Source of the DNA: Chloroflexota bacterium
Lineage (GTDB): Bacteria > Chloroflexota > Anaerolineae > Anaerolineales > UBA4823
DNA length: 64,000 nucleotides
Direction: 5' to 3'
Assembly (NCBI GenBank): GCA_029782365.1
Contig: JAKOUW010000096.1
Span: forward strand, 523,432-587,431
Below are positions 41,972-53,600 of this stretch, piece by piece. The notes beneath the pieces are model-generated. The model was not told where the DNA came from. It saw nothing but the letters and a program-made list of their open reading frames with translations, and made no database searches. Position 1 is the first letter of the stretch. Each line of letters starts with the position of its first letter. Position numbers and translations under genes: made by a program.

Positions 41972-44920
41972 TCAGCGTTTCAAATAAGGCATGAACAACC
42001 CACAGGTGCTGCGCCCAAACTCTGAAGAGGTCGACACACCGCCGATCGTGATGGTCTCGAAGGCCACGTAACAGTGCGGCGAGACCGTCGACGTCACCAG
42101 AGTCCAGGATCCGTTCCCCAGGGTTGAGGCACTTCCCAGGTAAGCCATACCCTCGGCAAAGCCCAACGGGTTAATCGCCACGGAGTACACTTCCACAGAA
42201 ACCGTCGATGTGCCAACCACACTTTGCAGTCCGCTGCCTTTGATCGTCGTCGTCCCGCCCACAGTGTTCGCCGAGGTGATGCTCGGATAAGGCACATTCA
42301 TGATATTTTGGGTATCATCGCCACCGTTTCTATCGATCCCCAATCCATTATTGCCGTACATAATGACGTGCGACCACCAATTTCCTGACACGCCGCTGCC
42401 TTCCAAAATTCCATCACGCCCGTTGTTAAAGATCGTATTCAATGTGAACTCATTTTTCGTGGTGGCTGAGCCCATAATCTGCACACCCTGGCGTCCGTTA
42501 TAGGCGATGGTGTTGGCAAAAACCAGATTGTCATGTGAACTGTTGACCATCATTACTCCCGCCCAGGCATTGGGCGCCGGCAGCGCCCCGTTGATCCCAA
42601 TTTTGTTGTAAGAGATCGAATTGAAACTCGCTGCATCCGCCAGCACACCGAAATTCTGGTTGCCGTAAATCGTGTTGGCGTTCGAGAGGTCAGCGCCAAT
42701 CGTGTTATGATTGGCGCCGAGACCCAGCATGACGCCTGAAAAATCATTATTGCAGATCTGGTTGGCATTGACCTTGTTGTAGCTGGTCGTGCTTCCGTAT
42801 AAATTCACCCCCATCATTTGGTTGTCGCAGATCTTGTTTGGACCGCTCTTATCACCGATGATGTTTTGATAGGCGCCTCCGTCCAGGTAAACACCGTATT
42901 GTAAATTGCCTTGAGAAACCTCTCCACTTTCGAAACCAATGCTGTTGTTTAACAGGCGGTTATCGTGCGCCGTGGCAGTGATTAAAACGCCCGCCCACAG
43001 ATTGCCACCGATCACGTTGCCGATTATGTCGTTATTCTGGGTGGCCGAATCCTGGATGGTCACACCTGTGCGGCCGTTGTATAGAATGTGATTGAACCAC
43101 TGGCCCGCCGCTCCACTCCCACCGATGTGGTTATCGTGCGCTCCGCCCAGAATTAACACACCTGCCTGGTCGTTGGGCGCCAGGGTGGCCAGACTGACAC
43201 CCGAGCCGATGATATTGTATCCAACTGTATTGCTGTACACCCCATTGGATAGGACCACTCCCGAGCCGGAGGCGGTTTTGCTGATGATATTCTGCCGGCT
43301 GGCGTCTTTGCCGATGATATTGTCATGCGCGGTCGAGTCGATCTTCACACCGGCAAAATGGTTAAAGTAAATCTCATTGGCATTGACCTGGTTCTTCACG
43401 GTGCTGCTGCCCAGGATCAACACTCCCTCCAGGTTGTTATAGTAAATAAAATTTCCCTGGCCTGCAGCGGCCTGGTTACCAATCTGGTTATCATGCGCGC
43501 CGTTGAGCACCTCAACGCCGCGTCCCAGGTTGGGCATCTGGCGTAACCCACTGTTGTATTTCGATAAGCCGATATAATTGCCGTACAGTTTGTTGTTGTA
43601 AGCCAGCGCATTCAGGACAACGCCTGTGCCCTGGTTGCCGGCGATATAGTTTGCTTGAGCGCCTGCCCCACCGATGATGTTGTCATGTGCGTTGGCGATA
43701 TATATGCCGCCCAACAGGTTGCCATCGGCAGTCACCCCGTCTGCGGCAAAGCCAATTTGATTACCAACTCCTATATTGAAGCTCGAACTGCCGTAGATGC
43801 TGATGCCGTAATGCCCATTGCCCGTCAGTCGATTGCCGAAAACCTGCCCGCACAGGTTGGTGCATCCCAGGTAATTAAAAAACGCTGTCCCAAACAGGTA
43901 AATGCCTTCATTTGTGTTGCTGGCGACGGTGTTGCTGATCACCACGTTGAAATTTCCATTGAGATCCAGCCCGTCGGTGCCGTTGAATCCGATCTGGTTT
44001 CCGGTCACCTGGTTGTTATTCGAAGCCACCCAGATGCCGCTGAGCCCATTGCCGCGATCGCCTGAGCCAGATAAGTCCACGCCGATTTTGTTATTGGGGC
44101 CGATGACGTGGTTGCCCGCTGAGGCTGAGGCAGAGATTTGCACGCCGTTGCCATCGTTGCAGCCGATCACGCTGTTTTTTACGGTGTCGCCTGACGCGCC
44201 GCCGTCAATCAGGATGCCCTGCCCGTGGTTTGCCAGGCAGGTCACCAGGTAGCTAACCCCGATCTTGGCATTGTTAAGTGTGTTGTTATTGCCGGTGATG
44301 TGAATGCCATTGGCATTGGCGCTGTACGAAATTAACCCATCTAGCAGGTTACTGCTTCCGCTGACGGTGAGATTGCTGCCTTGGGGTGCACCGTACACAG
44401 CGATATTCGTGATCGTGTTATTGTTCGAAGAAATTGTCCAGGCATCCCCTGCGCCAATGCCGGTTGCATCAATGAAGGGTAGAACCGTGCCGCCGTCCAC
44501 GTTCGTCGCCGCGCCGCTGTCGCTGACCGGGGTCAGCGGCAGAGCCAGGTGAATAAACGACCCAACTCCCATGCCGGTAAATTGGATGGTATCTTCATAT
44601 CCCGCCCCACAGCCCACGTTGGTTGACCAGTTGTTGCTCGAGCCTGTGAAGGTGCACCCGGTGATTTGGTTTTTTTCGGCGTCATTCAAAGAGTGGTTCG
44701 TGCCGGTGGCCGTGGTGCCGCCGCGCGCCAACAACAGCGCTTCACGCAGGGTGATGGTGCTGTTCTTAATGTTTCCATCTCCGGTGTCGTTGACTGTGAT
44801 GATATACGCCGGCCCGCTGACCCCGGCGCGCGCCGGCGTCAAACCGCCCAGGCTGGCGATCAGCGCCAGGCAAATTAATAAATTTATCCAAACCTGTTGG
44901 CGAAAACAACTGCATAGCAT
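41972..44920 (-). CDS. Secreted right-handed parallel beta-helix repeat protein
   Basis: The ATG at 44920 follows GGAGGAGG. A signal peptide ends LTPARA, followed by 'STITLREALLLARGG', a motif that heads many polymorphic-outer-membrane or NosD-like beta-helix proteins. The bulk (about residues 170-850) is a right-handed beta helix: many turns with 'N.I.GN.I..N' and 'G.HDN.I', typical of PbH1/NosD repeats. A short beta-sandwich-like end precedes the C-terminal FMPYLKR, a tail of the same type as the NHL protein's. No catalytic residues of pectate lyases are obvious. Probably a surface protein binding or cleaving polysaccharide. Confidence 0.85.
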   Translation of the reverse strand: MLCSCFRQQVWINLLICLALIASLGGLTPARAGVSGPAYIITVNDTGDGNIKNSTITLREALLLARGGTTATGTNHSLNDAEKNQITGCTFTGSSNNWSTNVGCGAGYEDTIQFTGMGVGSFIHLALPLTPVSDSGAATNVDGGTVLPFIDATGIGAGDAWTISSNNNTITNIAVYGAPQGSNLTVSGSSNLLDGLISYSANANGIHITGNNNTLNNAKIGVSYLVTCLANHGQGILIDGGASGDTVKNSVIGCNDGNGVQISASASAGNHVIGPNNKIGVDLSGSGDRGNGLSGIWVASNNNQVTGNQIGFNGTDGLDLNGNFNVVISNTVASNTNEGIYLFGTAFFNYLGCTNLCGQVFGNRLTGNGHYGISIYGSSSFNIGVGNQIGFAADGVTADGNLLGGIYIANAHDNIIGGAGAQANYIAGNQGTGVVLNALAYNNKLYGNYIGLSKYNSGLRQMPNLGRGVEVLNGAHDNQIGNQAAAGQGNFIYYNNLEGVLILGSSTVKNQVNANEIYFNHFAGVKIDSTAHDNIIGKDASRQNIISKTASGSGVVLSNGVYSNTVGYNIIGSGVSLATLAPNDQAGVLILGGAHDNHIGGSGAAGQWFNHILYNGRTGVTIQDSATQNNDIIGNVIGGNLWAGVLITATAHDNRLLNNSIGFESGEVSQGNLQYGVYLDGGAYQNIIGDKSGPNKICDNQMMGVNLYGSTTSYNKVNANQICNNDFSGVMLGLGANHNTIGADLSNANTIYGNQNFGVLADAASFNSISYNKIGINGALPAPNAWAGVMMVNSSHDNLVFANTIAYNGRQGVQIMGSATTKNEFTLNTIFNNGRDGILEGSGVSGNWWSHVIMYGNNGLGIDRNGGDDTQNIMNVPYPSITSANTVGGTTTIKGSGLQSVVGTSTVSVEVYSVAINPLGFAEGMAYLGSASTLGNGSWTLVTSTVSPHCYVAFETITIGGVSTSSEFGRSTCGLFMPYLKR

Positions 44921-45110
44921 GGCGGCCTCCTCCAGCAAACCATATGGGTACTTTGAATTACTATAACAACAAGCGGGGGAAATTACATGACTTTTCTTGT
45001 CAATCGATCAACAAGATGAGAATACTGAGATTATACACCTCGGGCAAACAACCGGATACCCCTACATTTTTTGTCCACTTTAGATTAAAATGAATAGACG
45101 AGGTGCTGTT

Positions 45111-47261
45111 ATGCCCGAATCTTCAGACAACCCAATTCCCACCACCGAGGCCAAGCCAGACCTGCTCTCGCCTCAACTCTACCTTAATCGTGAGTTGAGC
45201 TTGCTGGAATTCCAGATTCGTGTCCTGGAAGAAGCAGAGGATGAAACCAACCCTCTCCTCGATCGAGTGAAATTCCTCTCGATTGTTGGTTCCAACATGG
45301 ACGAGTTCTTCATGGTGCGCGTCTCAGGTTTGCGCAAGCAAATCGAGAGCGGCGTGTACACGACCGGCCCAGATGGGCTGATTCCCGCCGAGAACATGGC
45401 TTCCGTGCGCAAGTTCTCACAGCAGATCATGAGCCGCTCGCGCGTCTGCTGGAACAATACGCTCTTTCCAGCTCTGCGCAAAGAGGGCATCTTTGTGCTG
45501 GATTACAAGGAGTTGAATGAAAAACAGCGCCAGACGGTAAAAGAGTATTTTGACAACGTCATTTTCCCGGTCATCACCCCATTGGCTTTCGACCCCGGCC
45601 ATCCTTTTCCCCATATCTCCAACCTCAGCCTCAACCTGGCTGTGATCGTGCGCAACGCCAAGGGCAAAGAGCATTTTGCGCGCATCAAGGTGCCCACCTC
45701 TCTACTGCCTCGCCTGGTGCCGATCAAGCGCTCTTCTGGCGCCAGCCGGCGCGATGGCACTCCACCACACAACCATTATTTCGTGTGGATTGAGCAGGTG
45801 ATAGCCGCCAATATCGACGTTTTCTTCCCCGGCATGACGGTGGTGGGGGTGCATCCATTCCGCGTCACGCGTGATGCGGATATGGAGATCCAAGAGCTGG
45901 AAGCGGAAGACCTGCTGGAGACGATGGAGCAGAGTGTGCGCCAGCGCCGCTTTGGCTCGATCACCCGCATGACGATCAACAATGATATGCCCGAATATAT
46001 TCGCGAAATCCTGATCGAGAACCTGGAGATTGACCGCAACGATGTGTATGCGGTTGATGGCCTGCTGGGCATCAGTGATTTGATGGCATTATTCCAAATC
46101 GACCGCCACGATCTCAAAGAACTTCCCTTCAAACCCAAAATGCCGCCGCCGCTGTTGGGGGGCAACGGCAATGGGCCGAACCCGCCCAATATTTTCGCAG
46201 CCATCCGGCAGGGCGATATCCTCCTGCATCATCCGTACGAGTCGTTTTCTCCTGTGATTGATTTTCTCAAAGCGGCGGCGCGCGATCCGGATGTGCTGGC
46301 CATCAAGCAAACCCTGTACCGTGTTGGGCGCAAGCCGCCCGTGGTGGATGCCTTGCTGGAGGCGGTGCAAAATGGCAAGCAGGTGGCTGTTTTGCTCGAA
46401 CTCAAAGCCCGCTTTGACGAAGAGTCGAATATTGGTTGGGCCCGCATGCTGGAAAAAGAGGGCGTACACGTGATTTATGGCTTACTGGGGCTGAAAACAC
46501 ACTCCAAAATAGCCCTGGTGGTGCGGAAAGAGGGTGATGGCATCCGCCGCTATATCCACCTGGCGACCGGTAACTACAACGCTCTGACTGCCACGTTGTA
46601 TGAAGACCTGGGTATGTTCACCAGCGATGAAGAAATCGGCGCCGACGCCACCGACCTGTTCAACTACCTGACTGGCTACTCCACAAAAGAAGATTACCGC
46701 AAGCTGTTGGTAGCGCCTGTCAACCTGCGCAGTCGCCTGGAGTCGTTGGTCTGCCGCGAGATCGAACACGCCTCCAAAGGCCGCAAAGGCCACCTGATCT
46801 TCAAAGCGAACGCCCTGGTGGATCCACAGATTATCCAACTGCTGTACGAAGCTTCACAGGCGGGCGTCAAGGTAGAACTGCTCATTCGCGGCATTTGCTG
46901 TTTGCGCCCAGGCATCAAAGGCGTCAGCGAAAATATAACCGTCACCAGCATTGTCGGTCGCTTCCTCGAACACAGCCGCATCTATTATTTCTACAACAAC
47001 GGTGCCGAGGAAATTTACCTCGGCAGCGCCGACCTGATGCCGCGCAACATCGACCGGCGCGTGGAAGTGCTTTTCCCGGTGCAAAAACCGGGCATGATTC
47101 GGCATATTCGCGAGAATATTCTCGACATCTACCTGAACGATAATGTCAAAGCCCGCCGCATGTTGGCAGATGGCACTTATGAGCGCCTCAAACCAGGCAC
47201 CAAGCCCCCACTTAACAGTCAAACCTGGTTTATGAAAATGCCACAAAGCCGCCTGAAATGA
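45111..47261 (+). CDS. ppk1: Polyphosphate kinase 1
   Basis: 716 residues from the ATG at 45111, which follows GAGG with 7 nt spacing; an in-frame ATG 21 nt upstream has no such site. 'LYLNRELSLLEFQIRVLEEAED' opens the N-domain, 'SIVGSNMDEFFMVRVSGL' the head domain, and the C1/C2 catalytic core holds KTHSK (autophosphorylated histidine) and 'YIHLATGNYN'. The enzyme reversibly transfers the terminal phosphate of ATP to inorganic polyphosphate. The next gene, a CHAD protein, overlaps by 4 nt, so both serve polyphosphate metabolism. Confidence 0.95.
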   Translation: MPESSDNPIPTTEAKPDLLSPQLYLNRELSLLEFQIRVLEEAEDETNPLLDRVKFLSIVGSNMDEFFMVRVSGLRKQIESGVYTTGPDGLIPAENMASVRKFSQQIMSRSRVCWNNTLFPALRKEGIFVLDYKELNEKQRQTVKEYFDNVIFPVITPLAFDPGHPFPHISNLSLNLAVIVRNAKGKEHFARIKVPTSLLPRLVPIKRSSGASRRDGTPPHNHYFVWIEQVIAANIDVFFPGMTVVGVHPFRVTRDADMEIQELEAEDLLETMEQSVRQRRFGSITRMTINNDMPEYIREILIENLEIDRNDVYAVDGLLGISDLMALFQIDRHDLKELPFKPKMPPPLLGGNGNGPNPPNIFAAIRQGDILLHHPYESFSPVIDFLKAAARDPDVLAIKQTLYRVGRKPPVVDALLEAVQNGKQVAVLLELKARFDEESNIGWARMLEKEGVHVIYGLLGLKTHSKIALVVRKEGDGIRRYIHLATGNYNALTATLYEDLGMFTSDEEIGADATDLFNYLTGYSTKEDYRKLLVAPVNLRSRLESLVCREIEHASKGRKGHLIFKANALVDPQIIQLLYEASQAGVKVELLIRGICCLRPGIKGVSENITVTSIVGRFLEHSRIYYFYNNGAEEIYLGSADLMPRNIDRRVEVLFPVQKPGMIRHIRENILDIYLNDNVKARRMLADGTYERLKPGTKPPLNSQTWFMKMPQSRLK

Positions 47262-48253
47262 GGAAAACACCGGTAGAATTTGTTCAGCCGCGTCTTTCGA
47301 TTGGCCTGGCGCCCGGCGACACGCTGGCAGAAGCCGCTGTCAAAAATCTTTCATTTTATTTTGCCGAACTTCTGCGCTGCGAACCCGGCACCCGTCTGGG
47401 TGAGGATATCGAAGCACTGCATGACATGCGGGTCAGTTCTCGCCGCCTGCGCGCCCTTTTCGATGTCTTTGGCGCCGCATTTAAAAATAAACCTCTGCGC
47501 CAGCAGGTAAAAAACCTGCGCATTGTCGGCCGCACCTTGGGCAAAGTGCGTGATTGGGATGTTTTCCTGCAGAAAACCAATCAGGATTTGCGCCTGCTCT
47601 CGGAGGCTGACCAGGTTTTGCTTCAGCCTGTGCTGGCTGGCTGGCAGTCCGAACGGGCTGCCGCCCGCCAGGAAATGGTCGCCTTTCTGGACAGCCAGGA
47701 ATACGCACACATCGTTCAGCGCTTTAATGCTTTTGTGCAATCCCCCGCCAGTGCAGAAAAACACCCCCCTCAGCGGGAATTCGCCAACCAACCCGTCCCC
47801 TCGCCCAACCTGCTGCGCGACCTGGCGCCTGTTTTGCTCTACACACGCCTGGCCTCGGTGCGCGCCTACAGCGAACTTCTGCCCACTGCCAGCCTGACCC
47901 AACTCCACGCCCTGCGCATTGAAGTCAAGCGCTTGCATTACACGCTGGATTTTCTCAAAGAAGTCTTGAGCCCAGAATCGCAGCCGGTGCTGAAGACGGT
48001 CAAAGCTCTGCAGGACCACCTGGGTGATTTGCAGGACACCGAAGTCGCCTGTGTCGGCCTGGAACGACTGCTGGCTTCAACACCGAATGCCGTTGACGGG
48101 TTGGCAAATCCGCTCTACCAGGCGCTGGAACATTACCTGGCGGTCAAGCGCCAGCAAAAGCAGGCTCTGCTGGATTCGCTTCCCCAGGCCTGGGCGCGTT
48201 TTTCTTCGCCGGCCAACCTGGCGCTCTTTGCCTTGGCGGCCGCCGCGATGTAA
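47258..48253 (+). CDS. CHAD domain protein (polyphosphate-binding)
   Basis: 331 residues with a conserved alpha-helical histidine domain: 'EALHDMRVSSRRLRALFDVF', 'RTLGKVRDWDVFL' and 'LHALRIEVKRLHYTLDFL' are its histidine- and arginine-rich helices, which form a positively charged groove for polyphosphate. Start ATG overlaps the ppk1 stop (ATGA). CHAD proteins localise to polyphosphate granules, so it may shape or anchor granules made by Ppk1. No CYTH (triphosphatase) domain is fused. Confidence 0.9.
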   Translation: MRKTPVEFVQPRLSIGLAPGDTLAEAAVKNLSFYFAELLRCEPGTRLGEDIEALHDMRVSSRRLRALFDVFGAAFKNKPLRQQVKNLRIVGRTLGKVRDWDVFLQKTNQDLRLLSEADQVLLQPVLAGWQSERAAARQEMVAFLDSQEYAHIVQRFNAFVQSPASAEKHPPQREFANQPVPSPNLLRDLAPVLLYTRLASVRAYSELLPTASLTQLHALRIEVKRLHYTLDFLKEVLSPESQPVLKTVKALQDHLGDLQDTEVACVGLERLLASTPNAVDGLANPLYQALEHYLAVKRQQKQALLDSLPQAWARFSSPANLALFALAAAAM

Positions 48254-48290
48254 TCTTACCAGTCTCCTTCATCTCGAATTGGCCGATGCC

Positions 48291-50441
48291 TCAGGGGGAC
48301 AAGTCGTTGCACAACTGGATGATCTCAGCTTGGGAGGCTTCGGGCATCGCCTGCAGGCGGTCTAACAGCGAATGGACGCGCCCGCTGTCCAACGCTTTGG
48401 AGAACAGGAAACCCTGGCCGTACGGGCAGTCCAATTTTCTCAAGCGCTCGAATTGTTCCGCCGTTTCGATTCCTTCAGCGATCGTCCCCATGCCCAGCTC
48501 GTGCGCCAGGGAGATAATCATGCGCGCCACCTCGGGAAAAGCGTTGGAACTGTTAATCTGGTTGATAAACAGGCGGTCGATCTTGATGGTATCGATCGGA
48601 AAGCGCTGAACGTAGCTGAGCGACGAAAAACCCATGCCGAAATCATCCACCATTAACTGGATGCCCAGGGTGCGCAGTTGATTCATAGCGTCAACTGTCT
48701 CCGGCGAATGATCCAAAAGCTGTGTTTCCGTGATTTCCAGTTTGAGCGAGCGCGGATCGATGCCAGATTGTGCCAGCGCCAAACGCACGCGCGGCATCAT
48801 TTCCATATGGGCCAACTGGCGGCTGGCAATGTTCACACTCATTGTCAAGGGCGGCTGGCTGGGATACAACCGCTGCCAGGTGCCCAGAGCGCGGCAGGCT
48901 TCGGAAAGCACCCACCAACCGATCGGCAGAATCAGGCCAGTTTCTTCCGCCAGCGGGATAAAGTTGTTCGGCAGGATCTCGCCGAATTTGGGGTGCATCC
49001 AGCGCAGGAGAGCTTCGAATCCTTCCACCTTGCCGTTAGCCAGAGAGAGGATTGGTTGGTAATGCACCTGGAGCTCCTGGCGCTCCAACGCCATCTGCAG
49101 ATCAGTCTCCATTTCCAGGCGAGTCATGGCCTGGGCGCGCAGTTGGTGATCGAATATGGCATAGCGCGCTTTGCCTTCCGCTTTGGCGCGGTACATCGCA
49201 ATATCTGCATCCCGCAAAATATCATCGGGGCTGGAATAATCGGTCGAATCGAACACCACGCCGATGCTGGTTGAGATAAAAATCAACTGGTTGCGCAAAT
49301 CAAAAGGCCGCTTGACCTCATCCAGTATGCGCTCGGCGACCAACAGCGCATCCGCGATGCCGGCCAGGTCTTCCAGCAGCACGGCGAACTCATCACCCCC
49401 CAGGCGTGCCAGCGTGTCAGAGGCGCGCAGCACACCACCCACGCGCTGGCCAAATTGGATCAAGAGCTGATCGCCGGCGTGGTGGCCCAGACTGTTGTTG
49501 ATCACCTTGAATCGGTCGAGGTCCATGAAGAGCACTGCGTAGCGCAGGGTTTCGTTGCGCTGACAGCGCTCCAGCGCCCGGTTCAGCCGTTCGATGAACA
49601 GCAGACGGTTCGGCAGTTGTGTCAATACATCATAAAAGGATCCTTGCGCTGGATGGCCTTCCAACAGCTTGCGCTCGCTGATGTCGCGGAAGATGCTCAC
49701 CACCTGGTTGACCAGGCCGCTCAGCACCGGCGCAATGCTCATTTCTACCCAGCGTTCGCTGCCATTTTTCCGCCGCAGGCGGTATTCGTAGAGTGGGCTG
49801 GAGGTGGCGCCCGACTGCGAGCCAGCCGTTCTGGACTGGAAAAGCGCCAGCGGCGCCGCCTCCTGACGAGCATCAAACACCAAACTGCGGATATCTGCCC
49901 CGACAATCTCTTCGCGTTGGTAACCCAACATACTGCAGCCTGCCGGGTTGGCATCCAAAACATGCCCATCATCGCTGATCAGGAACAAGCCATCTTGCAC
50001 CGATTCAAAAATGGCGCGCAATCGATTTTCGCTCTCCACCAGCCGCGCGTCCATCTGGTGACGATACAGAGCAATCTCGACCGCGCTGGATAATTCATCA
50101 TTGGTGAACGGCTTGAGGATAAAGCCAAAGGCCTGCGCCAGGCTGGCGCGCTGCAAGGTGATCTTATCGGCGTTCGCCGTCAGGAAAACAACCGGAATGT
50201 TGTACTGCTGGCGGATGATCTCAGCCGCCTGAACTCCGTCCATGCTCCCCTTCAAGGCGATATCCATGAACACAAGGTTCGGCGGCCTGGTTTGAATCGA
50301 GTGCAGCGCCTGCTCTGCAGACACAGCCAGTCCGGTGACCAGGTATCCCAGTCCCTCCAGGCGGTACTGAATATCCATCGCCATCAATGTCTCGTCTTCA
50401 ACCACCAGGATCGCTGGTGTCTTACGTGTGGGAATAATCAT
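48291..50441 (-). CDS. Response regulator with PAS, GGDEF and EAL domains (c-di-GMP turnover)
   Basis: 716 residues: REC (about 8-125, 'ILVVEDETLMAMDIQYRL', phosphorylatable Asp in 'NLVFMDIALKG'), PAS (about 137-255), GGDEF (about 270-430, 'LARLGGDEFAVLLEDL' intact) and EAL (about 445-700, 'EGFEALLRW' and 'DDFGMGFSSLSY' intact). Both the cyclase and phosphodiesterase signatures look complete, so the net effect on c-di-GMP could go either way and may switch on phosphorylation. It is divergent from the hybrid kinase, 189 nt away, which makes that kinase a good candidate partner. GGAG lies 9 nt before the ATG. Confidence 0.9.
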   Translation of the reverse strand: MIIPTRKTPAILVVEDETLMAMDIQYRLEGLGYLVTGLAVSAEQALHSIQTRPPNLVFMDIALKGSMDGVQAAEIIRQQYNIPVVFLTANADKITLQRASLAQAFGFILKPFTNDELSSAVEIALYRHQMDARLVESENRLRAIFESVQDGLFLISDDGHVLDANPAGCSMLGYQREEIVGADIRSLVFDARQEAAPLALFQSRTAGSQSGATSSPLYEYRLRRKNGSERWVEMSIAPVLSGLVNQVVSIFRDISERKLLEGHPAQGSFYDVLTQLPNRLLFIERLNRALERCQRNETLRYAVLFMDLDRFKVINNSLGHHAGDQLLIQFGQRVGGVLRASDTLARLGGDEFAVLLEDLAGIADALLVAERILDEVKRPFDLRNQLIFISTSIGVVFDSTDYSSPDDILRDADIAMYRAKAEGKARYAIFDHQLRAQAMTRLEMETDLQMALERQELQVHYQPILSLANGKVEGFEALLRWMHPKFGEILPNNFIPLAEETGLILPIGWWVLSEACRALGTWQRLYPSQPPLTMSVNIASRQLAHMEMMPRVRLALAQSGIDPRSLKLEITETQLLDHSPETVDAMNQLRTLGIQLMVDDFGMGFSSLSYVQRFPIDTIKIDRLFINQINSSNAFPEVARMIISLAHELGMGTIAEGIETAEQFERLRKLDCPYGQGFLFSKALDSGRVHSLLDRLQAMPEASQAEIIQLCNDLSP

Positions 50442-50630
50442 AGATTGTCGCTCCGTGCAATAATTAGTGCATTATTCATGCCAAAAAAAGCCATTTTGCA
50501 CAATTGTTATTGCTCATATTTGAACAGGCTTGCAAATTTGTCAGCGTCTCTGCGTTTTTATGCAAACCTTATTGACGCTTGTATCAAGAATATATAGAAT
50601 TATGAAATAAGCATTCAGGCCAGGTCTAAA

Positions 50631-53600
50631 TTGAATCAGAGCCAGCGAAAACTTTTCCAGTACCTCGGCGAAACGCTCGTTGTGTGTTTTCTTTATATCC
50701 TCACCGCGCGCCTGGGCTTTTTGGTTGCTCTCCCACCGGGCATTGTCACTTCGATCTGGCCTCCCTCAGGCCTGGCTTTAGCGGCTGTGCTCGTCTTGGG
50801 CTGGCATGCCATCCCTGGGATCTTTACTGGCTCTTTGTTGGTAAACTGGTCGGCTTTGAGTGGACCTCTGGCGCTGCCGACTGCCGCCGCCATCGCCGCC
50901 GGTTCCACCCTGCAGGCTGGCGTCACAGTCTGGCTCTTGCGCCGTGCCTTGAAAACCCTGCCTCCGGAAACCATCTCGGACACGCTGGCTTCGCTCGGGT
51001 TGTTCTTCTACACCACTTTGATCGCTGCCAGCGTGGGGGTGACTAGCCTGACATTGGCAGGTTATTCCGACTGGAACAGTTTCCAACGCCTGTTCCTCAC
51101 CTGGTGGTTCGGTGACCTGATCGGCATCACTGTGATCACGCCGTTCACGATTATGTTCTTACACCAGCGCAGGCATGCCCGACCGGTTCGAGAACCCGCC
51201 CTCTGGCCAATCGCCAGCCTGATCATCGGCCTTTCATTATTGGTCTTCATGGTTATCGAAATGAATGAAGAACAGCGGCTGGCTTCCCGCTTACAGAGTG
51301 ATATTCAAGAGATCGCGGATGTAGTCCACGCCAGCGTGGATCGCTATGACATCCAGGCAATCACTGCTCTGCAGGGCTTTTTTGTTTCCTCTACCCAGGT
51401 CAACAAGGCTGAATTCACCACGTTCACTCGTTCCGTCTTATCCGAAAACAAAGCCCTGACAGTGCTGATGTGGACGCCGCGCCTCACCCAGGCCGAGCTG
51501 CCCGCCTTCACCGAGGCCATGCGGGCACAGGGTTTCAACGGAGTGAATGTTTACCAGACCGACCAATCTGGCCAGAAAATTTCACCTGCAGCGCGCAGTG
51601 ATTATTATCCGGTGATGTACGCAGAACCATTGTCAGATAACCAGGACAAATTGGGATTCGACCTTGCCTCCATCCCGGCCATCTCGGATGCAATCCGTGA
51701 AGCAGTTGACAGCCAGGGACCTGCAGTTTCTCGCCCGGTCATTTTGTCTCCCGGCGGCGAGCCGGTGCTCTTTTTTCTGGCGCCTGTGATGGCGGCCGAA
51801 TCCCACAACCGTGTCTCAGGATTGGCGGTAGGCGTATTTCGACTGAAGAACATGGTCACCCAGGCAGTCGAGACATTGACCGCAGAAGATATCTCCATCA
51901 GCCTGTTCGACAACACCGATCCATCCAACCCGCAGTTGTTATTCTTCTTACCCCCACGCCTGCTGCCAGACTTTGTTCCCAGCCCGCACACCTCTGGGCT
52001 CACTCCGGCAGATATCAAGCGGCAGAGCTCCCTGTCGTTTGTAAAAGCCCGCTTCACAGTCGGTGTGCATGATTGGCTGCTGGCTGGCCAGGCAGGTCCT
52101 AGCTATGAAGCCAATTTCAATCGTTGGGTAGCCTGGCTCAGCCTGGTGGTTGGTCTGCTCTCCGCCGGCGCATTTCTGGCTTATGTTTCTTACCGCCAGC
52201 GCATGGAGAGCGCTTTGCGCAAGCGTGACCAGGAGTCCCGCTTGATCGCAGAAAACACCGGCGATTTTATTTGGATATACGATATTGAATCCGGACAGGT
52301 TGTATTTGCCAGCCCCGGATTGACAAAGATGCTCGGTTATTCGGTCGATGAAGCCATGCATTCTTCCGTGTTCGATTCACTCACTCCAGAATCGGTTGAT
52401 AAAGTCGTCCGCCTGCTGGCAGAGCGCATCACGCTGTACCTGCAGAAGCGCCAGCCGGTGACTTACACAGACGAACTGGACCAGATTCACAAGAATGGTT
52501 CGATTATCAACACGGAAGTCACCACAACCTTCGCTATGAACGAAGCAGGTAAGATTCAGGTCGTCGGTATCTCGCGCGACATTTCCGAACGGAAACGAGC
52601 CGCTTTACTGCAAGAGACGATTTACCGCATCGCCGATGCGGCCCGCAGTGTGGATACTCTGCAGGACCTCTACCCCCAGATTCATCAGCATATCGCCAAG
52701 GTCATGAAAGCCAACAATTTCTTCATCGCCTTGCGTGAAGGCTCCACCGATTTTGTGCGCTTCGTTTATGCTGTGGATGAAAAAGATACATTTAACGATC
52801 AATTATTTGACCCGGGCAGCGGACTGACTGCCCATATCTTGAAAACGGGAAAATCATTCCTGTACATGCACGAAAAACCGCAGGATGCAGTAGGAATTGA
52901 GCCAATAGGCGCGCCGGCGAACACCTGGCTGGGTGTGCCGTTGATCGTCCACGATGTGACCATTGGGGTAATGGCCGTCCAGGATTACAGCGAAGACAAC
53001 CTGTACAGCGAACACGAACAGCGCATGCTTGAATTTGTTTCCACTCAGGTAGCCACCGCCATTGATCGCAAGCGTGCTGAAGAAGCGGTGCGCCTGGTGG
53101 AAAAACGCAACCGCATCCTGATCGAACACGGCTCGGATGGCATTGTCCTGCTGGACGCACACGGCGTTTTTAGCTACGCCAGCCCCTCCGTCGAGCGTAT
53201 TTTCGGCTACACGCCAGATGAACTGCTCGGTAAAAATTCGAGTGATTTTTTGTACCCCGAAGATTTGCCCATCCTGGATGAAATCCACCGCCGCATCCAA
53301 CAGACGCCTCATGAAATATTCAACATCCAGTACCGCTTCATGTCCAAAGATGGCTCAATTCGCTGGATTGAAAGCACCTATAACAACATGTTCGATGAAA
53401 CCGGTGTCAATGCGCTGGTAATTAACTTCCGGGATATCACCGAACGCAAACAATCTGAAGTTGAACTTCGCCAGGCCAATGAACGCTTTCGCCAGTTGGC
53501 CGACAATATCCAGGAAACCTTCTGGATGTTGGATTTACAGGAAATGAAGTTGGTCTATATCAGCCCGGCGTACGAAACCACCTGGGGCCGTTCAAGGGAC

